Origin: Miscanthus floridulus
Taxonomy: Eukaryota > Streptophyta > Magnoliopsida > Poales > Poaceae
Direction: 5' to 3'
DNA: 64,000 nt
NCBI RefSeq assembly: GCF_019320115.1
Contig: NC_089583.1
Span: 83,655,928 to 83,719,927 of the forward strand
Below the pieces are notes generated by a model. It saw nothing but the letters and a program-made list of their open reading frames with translations, was not told where the DNA came from and searched no databases. Positions 1 to 8,407 of this stretch are shown here, one piece after another; the stretch's first letter is position 1, and every line of letters begins with the position of its first letter. Made by a program: the position numbers and the translations under genes.

Positions 1-480
1 TTCGTAGACCTTGTCTGATTGAGTTTCGGGCCTTCCGATTCTGGGCTTTTGTCCCAGTTTTCCAGTATGAAATTGGAAGCCCGAATCATGGACGGTGATC
101 TCACTCTGGTAGTCTGCCAACTAAACTTGAAGTTACCGTACACATTCGCTGTTTGGCATGCCAAGCGCCGGCATGTCCGGTGACATACGCGTTCGGACGC
201 ACCTCAGAAAAGGGCACCCGTCCATAGAAACAATGCCAGCATGCGTGTACGCGTCCCCATCCTCCACACCTCCGTCCCGCCACCGCGCTGCCATCTCAGA
301 CGTGCTCCTTTTGCAAGCCCCCCGCCACACCCCATCTCAGGCGCGCTCCCTCTGCAAGCCCGTTTTGCGTTGCATGCGGGGCCTGCGCCACCCGAGCGAC
401 GAGAGGGGAAGGCCCGGCGATGCCTCCAATTCGGAAAGGCCCGGTCGCGGCGTCATATGGATGGCTTGTCGGCTTCGGGA
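1..480. other. Intergenic DNA, no gene recognised
   Basis: GC-rich from about 230 onward, with short overlapping open frames on both strands. None resembles a known protein or has convincing splice structure. I see nothing I can name here. It may be the flank of the repeat that follows, because two short stretches near 485-525 (gatgcaacac-type words) already resemble it. Confidence 0.4.
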
Positions 481-915
481 GAGACGATGCAACACAAAGT
501 GGGGAGAAGAGATGCAACACCCGATCTACTTTTAAAACATCCAAATACAACAGTTGCAATATACGTCTAAAGGCACTTGAAACACTTTGACACATGCTTC
601 TGAAACACTTGGAAAAAAACACCTGAAACACATTTGAAAACCATTGCAACCATACGCAATATTCAAATAAAACACATACAATGTATTTGTAAAACATATG
701 CAACTTTCAGATAAACACACTTGCAACATGCGTCCAGAAACAGACAAATGAAACATTCCTCTGAAACATCTGAAACACTCGAAACATACGCTTGCAACAT
801 GCCTCTGAAGTAAATGCAACATGTGCAACATCCCCCGATCTACTTTTGCAACATCCATATGAAATAAATGTAACATACATCTAAAATGCTTGAAACACTT
901 GAAACATACATATAC
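481..915. repeat. Interspersed GAAACAC / GCAACAT short-word repeat
   Basis: About 430 bp dominated by imperfect copies of gaaacac(t), gcaacat and related words spaced 10-25 bp apart, for example around 575-640 and 715-800. The phrase 'cccgatctacttttg/aaaacatcca' occurs twice, near 518 and 835. Irregular arrays of this kind are typical of the subterminal regions of grass DNA transposons (MULE, CACTA or similar). No terminal inverted repeats or transposase were found, so the family is not assigned. Confidence 0.5.
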
Positions 916-1300
916 AACATAGGAGAGAAAAAAGCTGGACCGATCGATTTCGGCCGCCGGGGGTGGGGAGGGCGCCGCGGCGAGGTGGGGCAGAGCTGTC
1001 CACTACCCTACAACACCGCCGCGCCACCTCCGTGGATCTCACTCGTGCTCCTTGGATCCACCGGGATGGGGGAGAGAGCCACCGGATCCGCAGGTGTTGG
1101 GCCCTCCTAGTGGGAGACGACGTTGGGGTGGGGGAAGGGGCCGCCGGGGTGGGGAGGAGGACGCCGGGTTGGAGGAGGGCGCCAGGGTAGCGAGCGGGGA
1201 GCGAGCGCGGAAGGGAAGGAGGAAGCGAGGGATTGGGCACGGGAGTGAGCCAGTGAGACGAGTTGGGTAGCAGACAGTTTTGAGAGGCCGCGAGCCCGTT
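916..1300. other. GC-rich G-tract block, possibly part of the adjacent transposon-like repeat
   Basis: Strongly purine-biased GC-rich DNA (gggtggggagg, ggaggagggcgcc). The open frames on both strands come from composition: they lack domain character and splice signals. It directly adjoins the short-word repeat on its left. The two may form one non-autonomous element ending near the HVA22 promoter, but no inverted repeat ends are visible. Confidence 0.3.
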
Positions 1301-1562
1301 GATGTTGGGCCCTGCGCAGCCCAGGAATGCATTATCGCTACAAGTTCGTTGTTTCCAGAGACGAGATAGGCTGCCGGCTTTCCCTGATCCGGGGGTTCCG
1401 ATTCCGACGAAGGAAAACGAAACGAGGCCCGGCCTCGAGGAAAGGCGCCGCGCATCCAGCTGCAAGCACATGCGCCGTGGTCGGGGACCGGGAGGGCGGG
1501 GGAGCAGCTAGGCATTTTCAGTTTCACCACGCAAAGCGATTCGAGCCCGGCCTGCCTTGGAC

Positions 1563-1643
1563 GCCACGTCCAAGCTAGGCACCCGATGCGGTGCAATTCC
1601 GGCCTCCCGGTCACGTTTCACGATCATCATCACAGGTATAAAG
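1563..1643 (+). promoter_or_regulatory. Putative HVA22 core promoter with ACGT boxes
   Basis: A TATA-type box (gtataaag) lies at 1636-1643, about 170 bp before the HVA22 start codon. Two ACGT-core sites lie just upstream, gccacgtcc at 1563-1571 and ggtcacgttt at 1609-1618. ACGT cores are the backbone of abscisic-acid response elements, and barley HVA22 is the classic ABA-induced gene. ABA control of this copy is therefore a reasonable inference but is not shown by the sequence alone. Confidence 0.5.
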
Positions 1644-1812
1644 CCCAAAATACTAGGCTTCCCCGTTCCATCCCCTACTGAATCTCCTTCATCGCCTATC
1701 GATCCTTTCCTCCTCCAGGAATCGCGCTAGCTAGCGTTCGCGTTCTGATCAAGTTTATTTGGTGCGTGAGCGTGAGTACGACTGGAATCGGAACCGGAAC
1801 AGAAACAGGAGG

Positions 1813-2845
1813 ATGGGTAAAACATGGACGCTCATCACCCACCTCCACGCTCTTGCAGGGTAAATGCTCGCTGCTGATCCTCTCTCCTTCCGTTCCGTTG
1901 CTCGCATTTGCAAACCATCTTTAGTACGCGATTAATGGCCTCGCTAGGGCTGATGTTCTTCTCTTTTCTCTTGTGTGCAGGCCGAGTGTCACTCTGATAT
2001 ACCCTCTGTAAGTGAACAAATAAAGATTAGCAATGGTGCTAGCTGGTTCATCATATTCTTTTTTACCAATGGCGTAACTAATACACGTGTGCAAGATGGT
2101 AACGTGGATCAGGTACGCGTCAATCTGCGCGATGGAGAGCACGACCAAGGTGGACGACGAGCAGTGGCTGGCCTACTGGATAATCTACTCCTTCATCACC
2201 CTCTTCGAAATGGCGGCCGAGAATGTCCTCTACTGGTAATAACTTGTCGCTTCTCTATGTCCTGCATATCGCTCTGTTCGTTTGGCTTATAAGCCATACT
2301 TTTTCAGCCAACGAACATTATTTTTCTCTCACAACAAATCAGCCAACAGTACTTTCAGCCATGGCTTATCAGTCAAGCGCATAATGCAGTTTTTGGCTGA
2401 AATTCATGTCGACGCTGTAATAAATATACTTACATTCTTGGATCAAGACTGCAAATTGTACAATATGTACACCATCCTAATAATCATAATCAAAGATTCA
2501 AAGACAGAGTAAAGAAGGCCATTGGTGCTCCTTCCTTCTCGCAGGATACCTCTGTGGTACGAGGCGAAACTGTTGTTGGTGGCGTGGCTGGTCCTGCCGC
2601 AGTTCAGGGGCGCGTCCTTCATCTATGACAAGTTCGTCAGGGAGCAGCTGAGAAAGAACGGGGTGAGGCTGCAAGATAACCACGGCCACGCCGCCGACCA
2701 CGTGCCGCACATCTTCCAGGTATGTGTGTGTCCGCACGCGCCACGGCCCTCTTTGTGGATTGCATACGCGAACGCCGGCTAAGCTTTTCTCTCTCGCGGC
2801 GCTTGTTTGCCGAATGCGCAGGCTGAGCATCATGCCGTGCACTGA
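1813..2845 (+). CDS. HVA22: HVA22-like protein, TB2/DP1/HVA22 family, complete five-exon gene
   Basis: Exons are 1813-1859, 1981-2007, 2113-2235, 2545-2719 and 2822-2845. All four introns have GT-AG ends, and the joined reading frame is 131 aa, matching the usual length of about 130 aa. The N-terminus MGKTWTLITHLHALAG, the following GPSVTLIYPLYAS, and KVDDEQWLAYWIIYSF and AWLVLPQFRGASFIYDKFV are the diagnostic family blocks. They form the hydrophobic hairpins of the domain (about residues 17-100). The C-terminal tail is short, hydrophilic and His-rich (ends AEHHAVH). Family members (DP1/REEP/Yop1 relatives) sit in tubular ER and shape membranes; cereal HVA22 is stress- and ABA-induced and is linked to vesicle traffic. 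No stop or frameshift is present. A small foldback element lies in intron 3. Confidence 0.93.
2273..2387. mobile_element. Small foldback MITE in HVA22 intron 3
   Basis: About 110 bp bounded by tgttcgtttggcttataagcc on the left and atggcttatcagtcaagcgc on the right, which are imperfect inverted complements. Internal words (cagccaacgaac, aatcagccaacagta) repeat the same GGCT/AGCC theme. The organisation matches a very common class of short grass MITEs. The family (hAT-like or other) and its exact ends and target duplication were not determined. Confidence 0.55.
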
Positions 2846-3105
2846 GAGCCCGGAGAATCTACGTTGTTCATCTGAGAAGAAACCTGACCGGCCAGAGTCA
2901 TTCCGTGTCTTGGTACAGCAGAGCCAACGGGTCGTGTATCATCTGAACTGCGCAGGACGGCCGCGCGACCGTGTCTCGATCGTAAGCTACTTGTGTTGTA
3001 CTCACCTGTAACAGCATCACGAGAGCACTAGGACATCCCTACAGTCTGTGCTCGTCCTAATTCAGATGGACCTGATTGTTCAGCTGGAGGAATTTCTTTG
3101 TGACG

Positions 3106-3111
3106 AATAAA
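3106..3111 (+). terminator. Candidate HVA22 polyadenylation signal (AATAAA)
   Basis: An AATAAA hexamer lies about 260 bp after the HVA22 stop codon, followed by T- and A-rich DNA. It is a plausible near-upstream element for 3-prime processing. Plants use such signals loosely, so this is only a candidate. Confidence 0.4.
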
Positions 3112-3338
3112 TTTGAACAAAGATTGTATAACTGTATTGCTGAACATTCCGAATATTGGAGTATTTGTGTATTGAGCCTCGTGAGAGGTATATGTAGTAT
3201 ATGGTGGTTTCAATCCCAAGTGATACTAAAGAAATAGAGATGGAAACAAGCGATTACAATCAACCAATCCTTCTAATCATGTCCTACCTTATATAATTGC
3301 TGGATCCTATTGGATCTCTACAATATAATATACCCTAA

Positions 3339-3627
3339 GACTATCTCCAACAATATCATCCAAAATACAAGATCCATTTCACGTTTAGGTAGCGCTACAG
3401 GTAAATGGTTTAATACTTATTTTTTGTCTTCTCCAACAACATTACCCAAAGGAGAATTTTTTCTGCAAATGAGTCTTCAGGAGAGAGAATACTCATATTT
3501 GGGTTGTGAGTCTACTGCGACCCAAAATTCGTCTCTCATATAGGTAATCTGTTGTAGGTCAAAACAGTATCATCCAATACCTATTTTGGGTTTGGGTACC
3601 CATATAGGTAAGCCGTTGGAGACCGTC
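3339..3627. mobile_element. Tourist-like (PIF/Harbinger) MITE, 289 bp
   Basis: The left end GACTATCTCCAAC and right end GTTGGAGACCGTC are inverted repeats matching at 11 of 13 positions. The element is flanked by TAA on both sides (3336-3338 and 3628-3630). TAA/TTA target duplications with ends of this type characterise Tourist MITEs mobilised by PIF/Harbinger transposases. The interior is A/T-rich and non-coding, with direct and inverted words such as cccatataggta and caaatatgagt. Confidence 0.8.
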
Positions 3628-3639
3628 TAAGATCCATCT

Positions 3640-4223
3640 AATACTCGTAGTGTGAGCAACATGGATTCTCAAACTAGAGTGGAAGAAAACAAATTTGACA
3701 AGTGGATGAAAGCCCTATTTTTGTTGAGGTCGCTGAGACCAACGCATTGTGATCGTAGCTGTAACTATGGAGGTGAGCACAGGTCCAAAGTATCAACACA
3801 AGCACACACATGCACATGATCTGTTTGATCCTGGAGAGGACGATAACAACAGTGGCAATGGTGGCTTGGCGGTCTAGTGAATCATGCTGATTGAAGTGAT
3901 GACTAGCCAATGTGTTGCAACGAGTACTAGAAGCATGGGTGAGCCACCACTGAACACTTGAGGGGTTTTGTGATTGATGAGCACTTGAGGGAGTTCAAGT
4001 GGAGAGAATTTGGTATGCACAGGAGGCTTACTCTCATTAAGAGTGAGGCAAAAATGGCCCTGTTGGATAGGCTTTAAGTCAATGATCTGAGAGAAGTTGA
4101 ATTGTTCGAGACCGAACTTAAAACATGCTAAAAACACAAGGAATGTGCATCAGACAATTGGGGTGATACCCGATGGATTGTCCAGAGGACGATAACAACG
4201 GTAGATTATTCACGTCTAAATCC
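3640..4223. other. Intergenic stretch, nothing identified
   Basis: No gene is supported. Short open frames exist on both strands but lack recognisable domains or splice signals. The last 30 bp (gattattcacgtctaaatcc) resemble the tandem unit seen again at 6004-6250, so the retroposon at 4238-5989 landed inside that repeat. Confidence 0.4.
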
Positions 4224-4237
4224 AAAACCATATGCGT

Positions 4238-5989
4238 GCGTACAAGAAAGCTTGGCAGGAAAACCTTTGCGTACGAGCAGGGATTCCCCAGCGCCTCCGC
4301 CGAAGCCCCTCCGCCAGCCACTCCGCAAGCCTCGCCGCCGCTCGAGCGTGCTGCCTGGAGTCCGTGCGGCCACAAGGACGGCGGCGGCGAGGCCCTTTCC
4401 GTGTTCCCCTTCTTTTCCCCCACAGCCTTCCTCTCCTCTCCTCGGTGTTGGGCTCGCGACGGCTGAAGCTGCATGGTCGCAGGGGTTGCTCCCTCGCCCG
4501 GATCCGGCGGCCCCATGGCCGGATCTGCGGGTGCGGCAGCAGGGTGCGCTTGGGCGGCTCCAGGCGACGACGCATCGGGCGGCGGCGTCAAGGGCCTCTT
4601 GGCCGGTGGGTTTCGCGTTCTGGTGCGGCCATGGTCGGCCGGCAGCGACCATCACACACCGGATCCCGTCCACATTGCACCGGATCCGTGTCCCCTGGCT
4701 CAGATCCGGCGGCCCCCGCCCCTGACTCGGCTCCGCCCGCCGGCGTGCACGCTGGTGGGGCCAGGTGGCGCGGCGGCTGGTGCTGGCGAGCGGCGCTGCT
4801 GCGGCCACGGCCTGCGGCGCGTGCGCCTCCCCCGGAGTCTGCTGTTGGAGCCGCCGTTGGGTGGTTCCCGCGTCTGCCGCCGGACGAGCAGCAAAGGCTC
4901 CGTCGGTCTTCTCCGGCTGCGTCAACACTCCTCCGACTCCGGTGCTCGTAGGGTGGGGTGTTTGGCAGTGCGGGGCGGACGGAGATGAGGGTGGTGCGGC
5001 CAATAGCGTGCGCCGTCATACATCGTGGTGGTGTGGGCGGCTGTTCTGGCTGTGCGTCGTCGACGCCGTGGTGGCGTGGATGGCGTTCGTCCTGCTCGTT
5101 TTCGCGTATCTGCAGCGTCATGGTGGCGAGGCTGATGTCGGTCGAGCGGGCACACTTGACTCTCACGGTTCGTCGGCAGGGATGAGGTGCCATGGCGAAA
5201 GCTATACCCATTTGTTGGGTCGATAACGGCGACGCCTTTGGGCGCCGTTCTCTTCCTTGGAAGCGTTTATCGGAGGGCCCTCTCCCTCGGATTTGGAGGC
5301 GTCGCTTTGAGGGTGGTGCCCTGTCATGCTGTGGTGGTGTGGAGGCCAATTTGGTCTGTCGGAGCCGCTCTACCTTGTGCTGTGCCTGCTGTGCTTCTCT
5401 TCTCTTCACTTTGGTCCGTCCAGCTCGGATGTTGGTGTCGTCGCACTTCGCAGTGGCTACCTGGTCACCGGCGGTTTGACCTCGGGACTACCTGGTCGCT
5501 TGAGGCTTTCTACGACGTCTCCCTCGCAGTGGCTACCTGGTCACTGGTACGACGTCTCCTTCGCAGTGGCTACCTGGTCACTGACGGTTTGACCTCGCGA
5601 CTACCTGGTCGCTGGAGGCTCTGGAGCTCGTTGTCTCCTTCGCAGTGGCTACCTGGTCACTGGCGGTTCTACCTCGCGACTTCCTGGTTGCTTGAGGTTT
5701 GCCACCGCGACTGGACCCTCCCGGTTGGCGACCATTGTGTGGATGTATCTCTTGTGACGGGCATAGCTTAGTTTCTGGCTTTTTTTCTCTTGTTTTCTTG
5801 CTGTGTTCGTCGTTGTCTTGGGTTCGCGTCGGTAATCTTGGGATTACTTGCGACTCCTCTGTGTCAACTATGTGTTGCTTCGTGGTTTGTAACCTGTGCT
5901 ACGAGGGTTTTCTCGTAGCTGCGTCGTGTATTTGTTTGATGTTCTCTGCTTCCTCTTAATGAAATATGTGCTACAGTGCACGTTCGAGA
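4238..5989 (+). mobile_element. Non-autonomous non-LTR (LINE-like) retroposon with 14-bp target duplication
   Basis: The direct repeat AAAACCATATGCGT flanks the segment exactly (4224-4237 and 5990-6003). The 5-prime two thirds are GC-rich. The 3-prime end is a T-rich untranslated stretch finishing taatgaaatatgtg, a small hairpin (gtgctacagtgcac) and ttcgagaaaaa. That ending is like the 3-prime ends of grass L1-type LINEs. Variable-length TSDs and A-tails are hallmarks of target-primed reverse transcription. No endonuclease or reverse transcriptase reading frame is visible, so this is either an internally deleted LINE carrying its 5-prime and 3-prime untranslated regions or a retroposed transcript mobilised by LINE machinery. 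The many long open frames in the GC-rich part are compositional. Confidence 0.7.
5449..5715 (+). repeat. Tandem repeat inside the retroposon, four units
   Basis: Units starting cgcagtggctacctggtca begin at 5449, 5525, 5562 and 5641. Full units are about 76-79 bp. The second is only 37 bp because its middle is deleted. Each full unit also contains a second half-copy word (gactacctggtcgct or close variants), so the array is built from a duplicated shorter word. Confidence 0.8.
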
Positions 5990-6003
5990 AAAACCATATG
6001 CGT

Positions 6004-6250
6004 TCCATGGAGTTCTGTTATTTGCATATTCTAAAGATATTGTTTGCTCGCGCAGTCGTGCAGACACACGACCTAATGCACTAGCTTTGATTATTAGATC
6101 TCACTACATTAACCTCCAAATCCAAAATCAAACGCTCATGGAGTTCATTGTTTCCATTTTCAAAAAATATTGTTTTGCACGTGCAGTCGTGCAGACACTC
6201 GAGCTAATGCCCTAATTTGATGATTAAAGAGTTCACCAGATTAATCGTTG
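6004..6250 (+). repeat. Diverged tandem duplication (about 131-bp unit)
   Basis: The block beginning catggagttctg (about 6007) recurs as catggagttcatt (about 6138). Both copies then share atattgttt, gcagtcgtgcagacac, a run like cgacctaatgc, and a ttgat-attag-type tail. DNA left of the retroposon (about 4205-4237) matches the tail of the same unit, so at least a third partial copy existed before the insertion. Function unknown. Confidence 0.6.
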
Positions 6251-6611
6251 TGCTTTGTTTTCTTTAAGAACAATTTCATAATAATGTGTCTCATGAGAAT
6301 ATTAACGTAGAGACTCTAGTAGTAGCATGTAATAGTTGATCCCTTGATGCGTAATGAAACGTGACTCTGCGAAATTGTGATTAATGATAGTAAGATCATT
6401 ATAACAGCTTATGCTATCAATACTGAATTTTGACTTCATTGGTGAAAAAGTAGTATGGGGCTAGCCGGCTAGCCAACAAAACAAAACTAGGTTAAATCAG
6501 GAGAGGAGACCTGGGACAAGCACAAAGATATATGGCAACTTGTCTATATAGGGTTACTGTTTTGTACTCTACACTCCTAATTGCAACAACTAAAATAATG
6601 ATCTGTTTCAG

Positions 6612-7165
6612 GCTGAGAAGGCTGCCTTTGACAAGGCTAAGAAAAAGAGGCTTGAGGAGGTATACAGAGTTACACACTATCCTTTGTGCAATGCCATCCC
6701 TGTTCTTCTCAGAGACAGTGTTAGTGTACTCATGCCCTAGCGTAGCGTAGCCCTCTCTTTCAAAACAAAATTAGATGTACTATTCAGTTCAGTATTAACT
6801 TGCAATGTTCCTCTTTTGCCAGGAATCTGCAAGCACTAATGACGACGACGACATTATGACCATGTTCGGTAAGACTTATTGCTGCTGCGACGGATTTGTA
6901 GGACTGATTTGTTATAAGAGAAAAACATTGTTCCCACGGCTGAAAAGTAGGACTAATTCTGGTTGATAAGCTCAAGCGAATAGGACCAATTTGATGCAGA
7001 TGTAAGCTTTGGGTTGATTTGTTTCTACTTAAGTTTCTATATGCTTATGCCTATACACACTATGCGCCTATACCAATCTTTTGTTAACGTCAAATGGCAA
7101 TTGCTTATGCCTGACAGGAGGATGAGGATGATGCGGACGATGACACTGCTAGTCTCCTACTGTAA
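6612..7165 (+). CDS. Last exons of an unidentified gene (charged, acidic C-terminus)
   Basis: Three exon-like blocks share one orientation. Exon A (6612-6659, after tgtttcag, before gtatac) encodes AEKAAFDKAKKKRLEE. Exon B (6823-6868, after tgccag, before gtaaga) encodes ESASTNDDDDIMTMF plus one base. Exon C (7118-7165, after ctgacag) encodes EDEDDADDDTASLLL and a TAA stop. The product's end is therefore a basic helix-like stretch followed by an Asp/Glu-rich tail. I do not recognise the family, and no earlier exons were found. The phases of B and C do not fit directly; a 2-nt exon 'at' at 7000-7001, flanked by gcag and gtaagc, would repair the frame. The gene may be a fragment left behind when upstream exons were displaced by repeats. 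Confidence 0.5.
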
Positions 7166-7210
7166 GGACTCTGTTTGGTACTGCTAGTCTCCTACTGTAA
7201 GGACTCTGTT
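7145..7210 (+). repeat. 35-bp direct duplication across the exon C stop codon
   Basis: The phrase starting actgctagtctcctactgta occurs at 7145-7175 and again at 7180-7210, identical over 31 bp. It spans the last codons and the TAA of exon C. Because the stop lies inside the first copy, the duplication does not change the predicted protein. Confidence 0.85.
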
Positions 7211-7798
7211 AGGTCCCGTTGGTTTAATTCTTGCTGGCCAGCGACAAAACACATGCCTAACCTAATGGAGTCGATATGCTTGTGTGATTCATCGTTCGAC
7301 TGATAGTTTTTATGGCTGATTCAATAGTGTCATGTATGAGAGCAGACACGGAGCCAGCGGTGGGGCTAGAGGGGCTTCAACCTCCTACCGCTCGTGAGCA
7401 AGTGAAGTCCCGTAGAGCCGCTGTCTAAAATTTCAGGTGTAGATGCATAGGTAGGAGGGGCTGAGATTTGCTGAATCTCTTTTCTTGCTAATTGCTGTTG
7501 TTTAGCTTTTTCTAAATTTTTTTCTAGCTTCGCCCTGTAGGAGAGAAATAAGCCGTGGTACGGCGGCTGAAACGAGCAGCCGAACGGAGTGCACTGGTTT
7601 GTTGGTACTCTGTTTGCTAGTAGCGTCGTTTTGTTTGTAAATTGTTAACGCGAGACAGTGGGTCCATTAGCTGAAAGGCCCAAGTCAATAGTGCGAATCG
7701 TTATTCAGAAGTCAGAAGCTACCAACTAATTTGCTTCTCCGTCACCTCTGCTCCCTCCTCGACACCTCCGGTCCACCAAGGCACCAACCCTGCCGGCC
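7211..7798. other. Intergenic region and FAHD1 upstream DNA
   Basis: No coding sequence is recognised up to 7798. The stretch 7340-7560 (gacacggagccagcggtggggctagagggg ... agcttcgccctgta) looks like a common grass repeat, but its ends are not resolved. From about 7725 the pyrimidine-rich leader preceding the FAHD1 ATG begins. Confidence 0.4.
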
Positions 7799-8221
7799 AT
7801 GGCAGCTGCGGCGGCGCAGAGGCTCCTCGCGGCGATCACGAAGATCATCGGCGTTGGGCGCAACTACATCGCCCACGCCAAGGAGCTCGGCAACCCGGTC
7901 CCCAAGGTGCGGTCCGCGCGCCTCCCATCCTCGATCCCAAAACGCTGCCGCGCTTCCAAGTTCCAACTTCCCTCCCCCCCTCCTTCCCGCGCTGCCTCTG
8001 GAATCTGGAATGATCTCGCGTGTGTTTGGGTGTGTTGTTGTTGCCGGAGCCCGTCCTGTTCCTGAAGCCGACCTCGTCGTTCCTCCACGCTGGCGTGGCC
8101 ACCGCCGCCGTCGAGATCCCGGAGCCGCTCGAGTGGCTACACCACGAGGTCGAGCTCGCCGTCGTTATCTCCCGGCGCGGGCGCGACGTTCCTGAGGCGT
8201 TCGCCTTGGACTTCGTCGGAG
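7799..8221 (+). CDS. FAHD1: FAHD1-type fumarylacetoacetate hydrolase family protein, exons 1-2 only
   Basis: Exon 1 (7799-7906) encodes 36 aa with GVGRNYIAHAKELGNPVPK. Exon 2 (8050-8221) encodes PVLFLKPTSSFL, then IEVP-like EIPEPLEWLHHEVELAVVIS and RGRDVPEAFALDFVGG. These match the start of FAH-domain acylpyruvases/oxaloacetate decarboxylases in order and spacing. The HHEVELAVV segment contains the first metal-binding glutamates of the fold. Known family activity is Mg-dependent cleavage of acylpyruvates and decarboxylation of oxaloacetate, usually in mitochondria. Introns are GT-AG and exon 2 ends in phase 1. The remaining two thirds (expected GYALALDMTARD onward) should follow, but an N gap begins 86 bp downstream and unrelated DNA lies beyond it. 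The gene is thus cut by the assembly or truly truncated. Confidence 0.88.
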
Positions 8222-8307
8222 GTAATTTGAGAATTGCGTCACAACCATGGAGCCTTCGTGACTCGTGAGATATGTTCATGCTCTGTAATCTCATTGAAAT
8301 GGTAAGA

Positions 8308-8407
8308 NNNNNNNNNNNNNNNNNNNNNNNNNNNNNNNNNNNNNNNNNNNNNNNNNNNNNNNNNNNNNNNNNNNNNNNNNNNNNNNNNNNNNNNNNNNNN
8401 NNNNNNN
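8308..8407. other. Assembly gap of 100 N
   Basis: Exactly 100 N, the conventional placeholder for a gap of unknown size. It separates FAHD1 intron 2 from repeat DNA, so adjacency across it is not established. Confidence 0.98.

Noticed and set aside
4232..5409. Several long overlapping open frames on both strands in the GC-rich block, up to 273 codons
   Set aside because: All frames are open because of composition, with Arg/Pro/Ala-rich nonsense and no domain; the block lies inside a retroposon.
1813..7165. HVA22 and the 6612-7165 exons as one gene
   Set aside because: HVA22 has its own stop after a final exon giving the standard 131-aa length, and the later exons do not fit any HVA22 relative.
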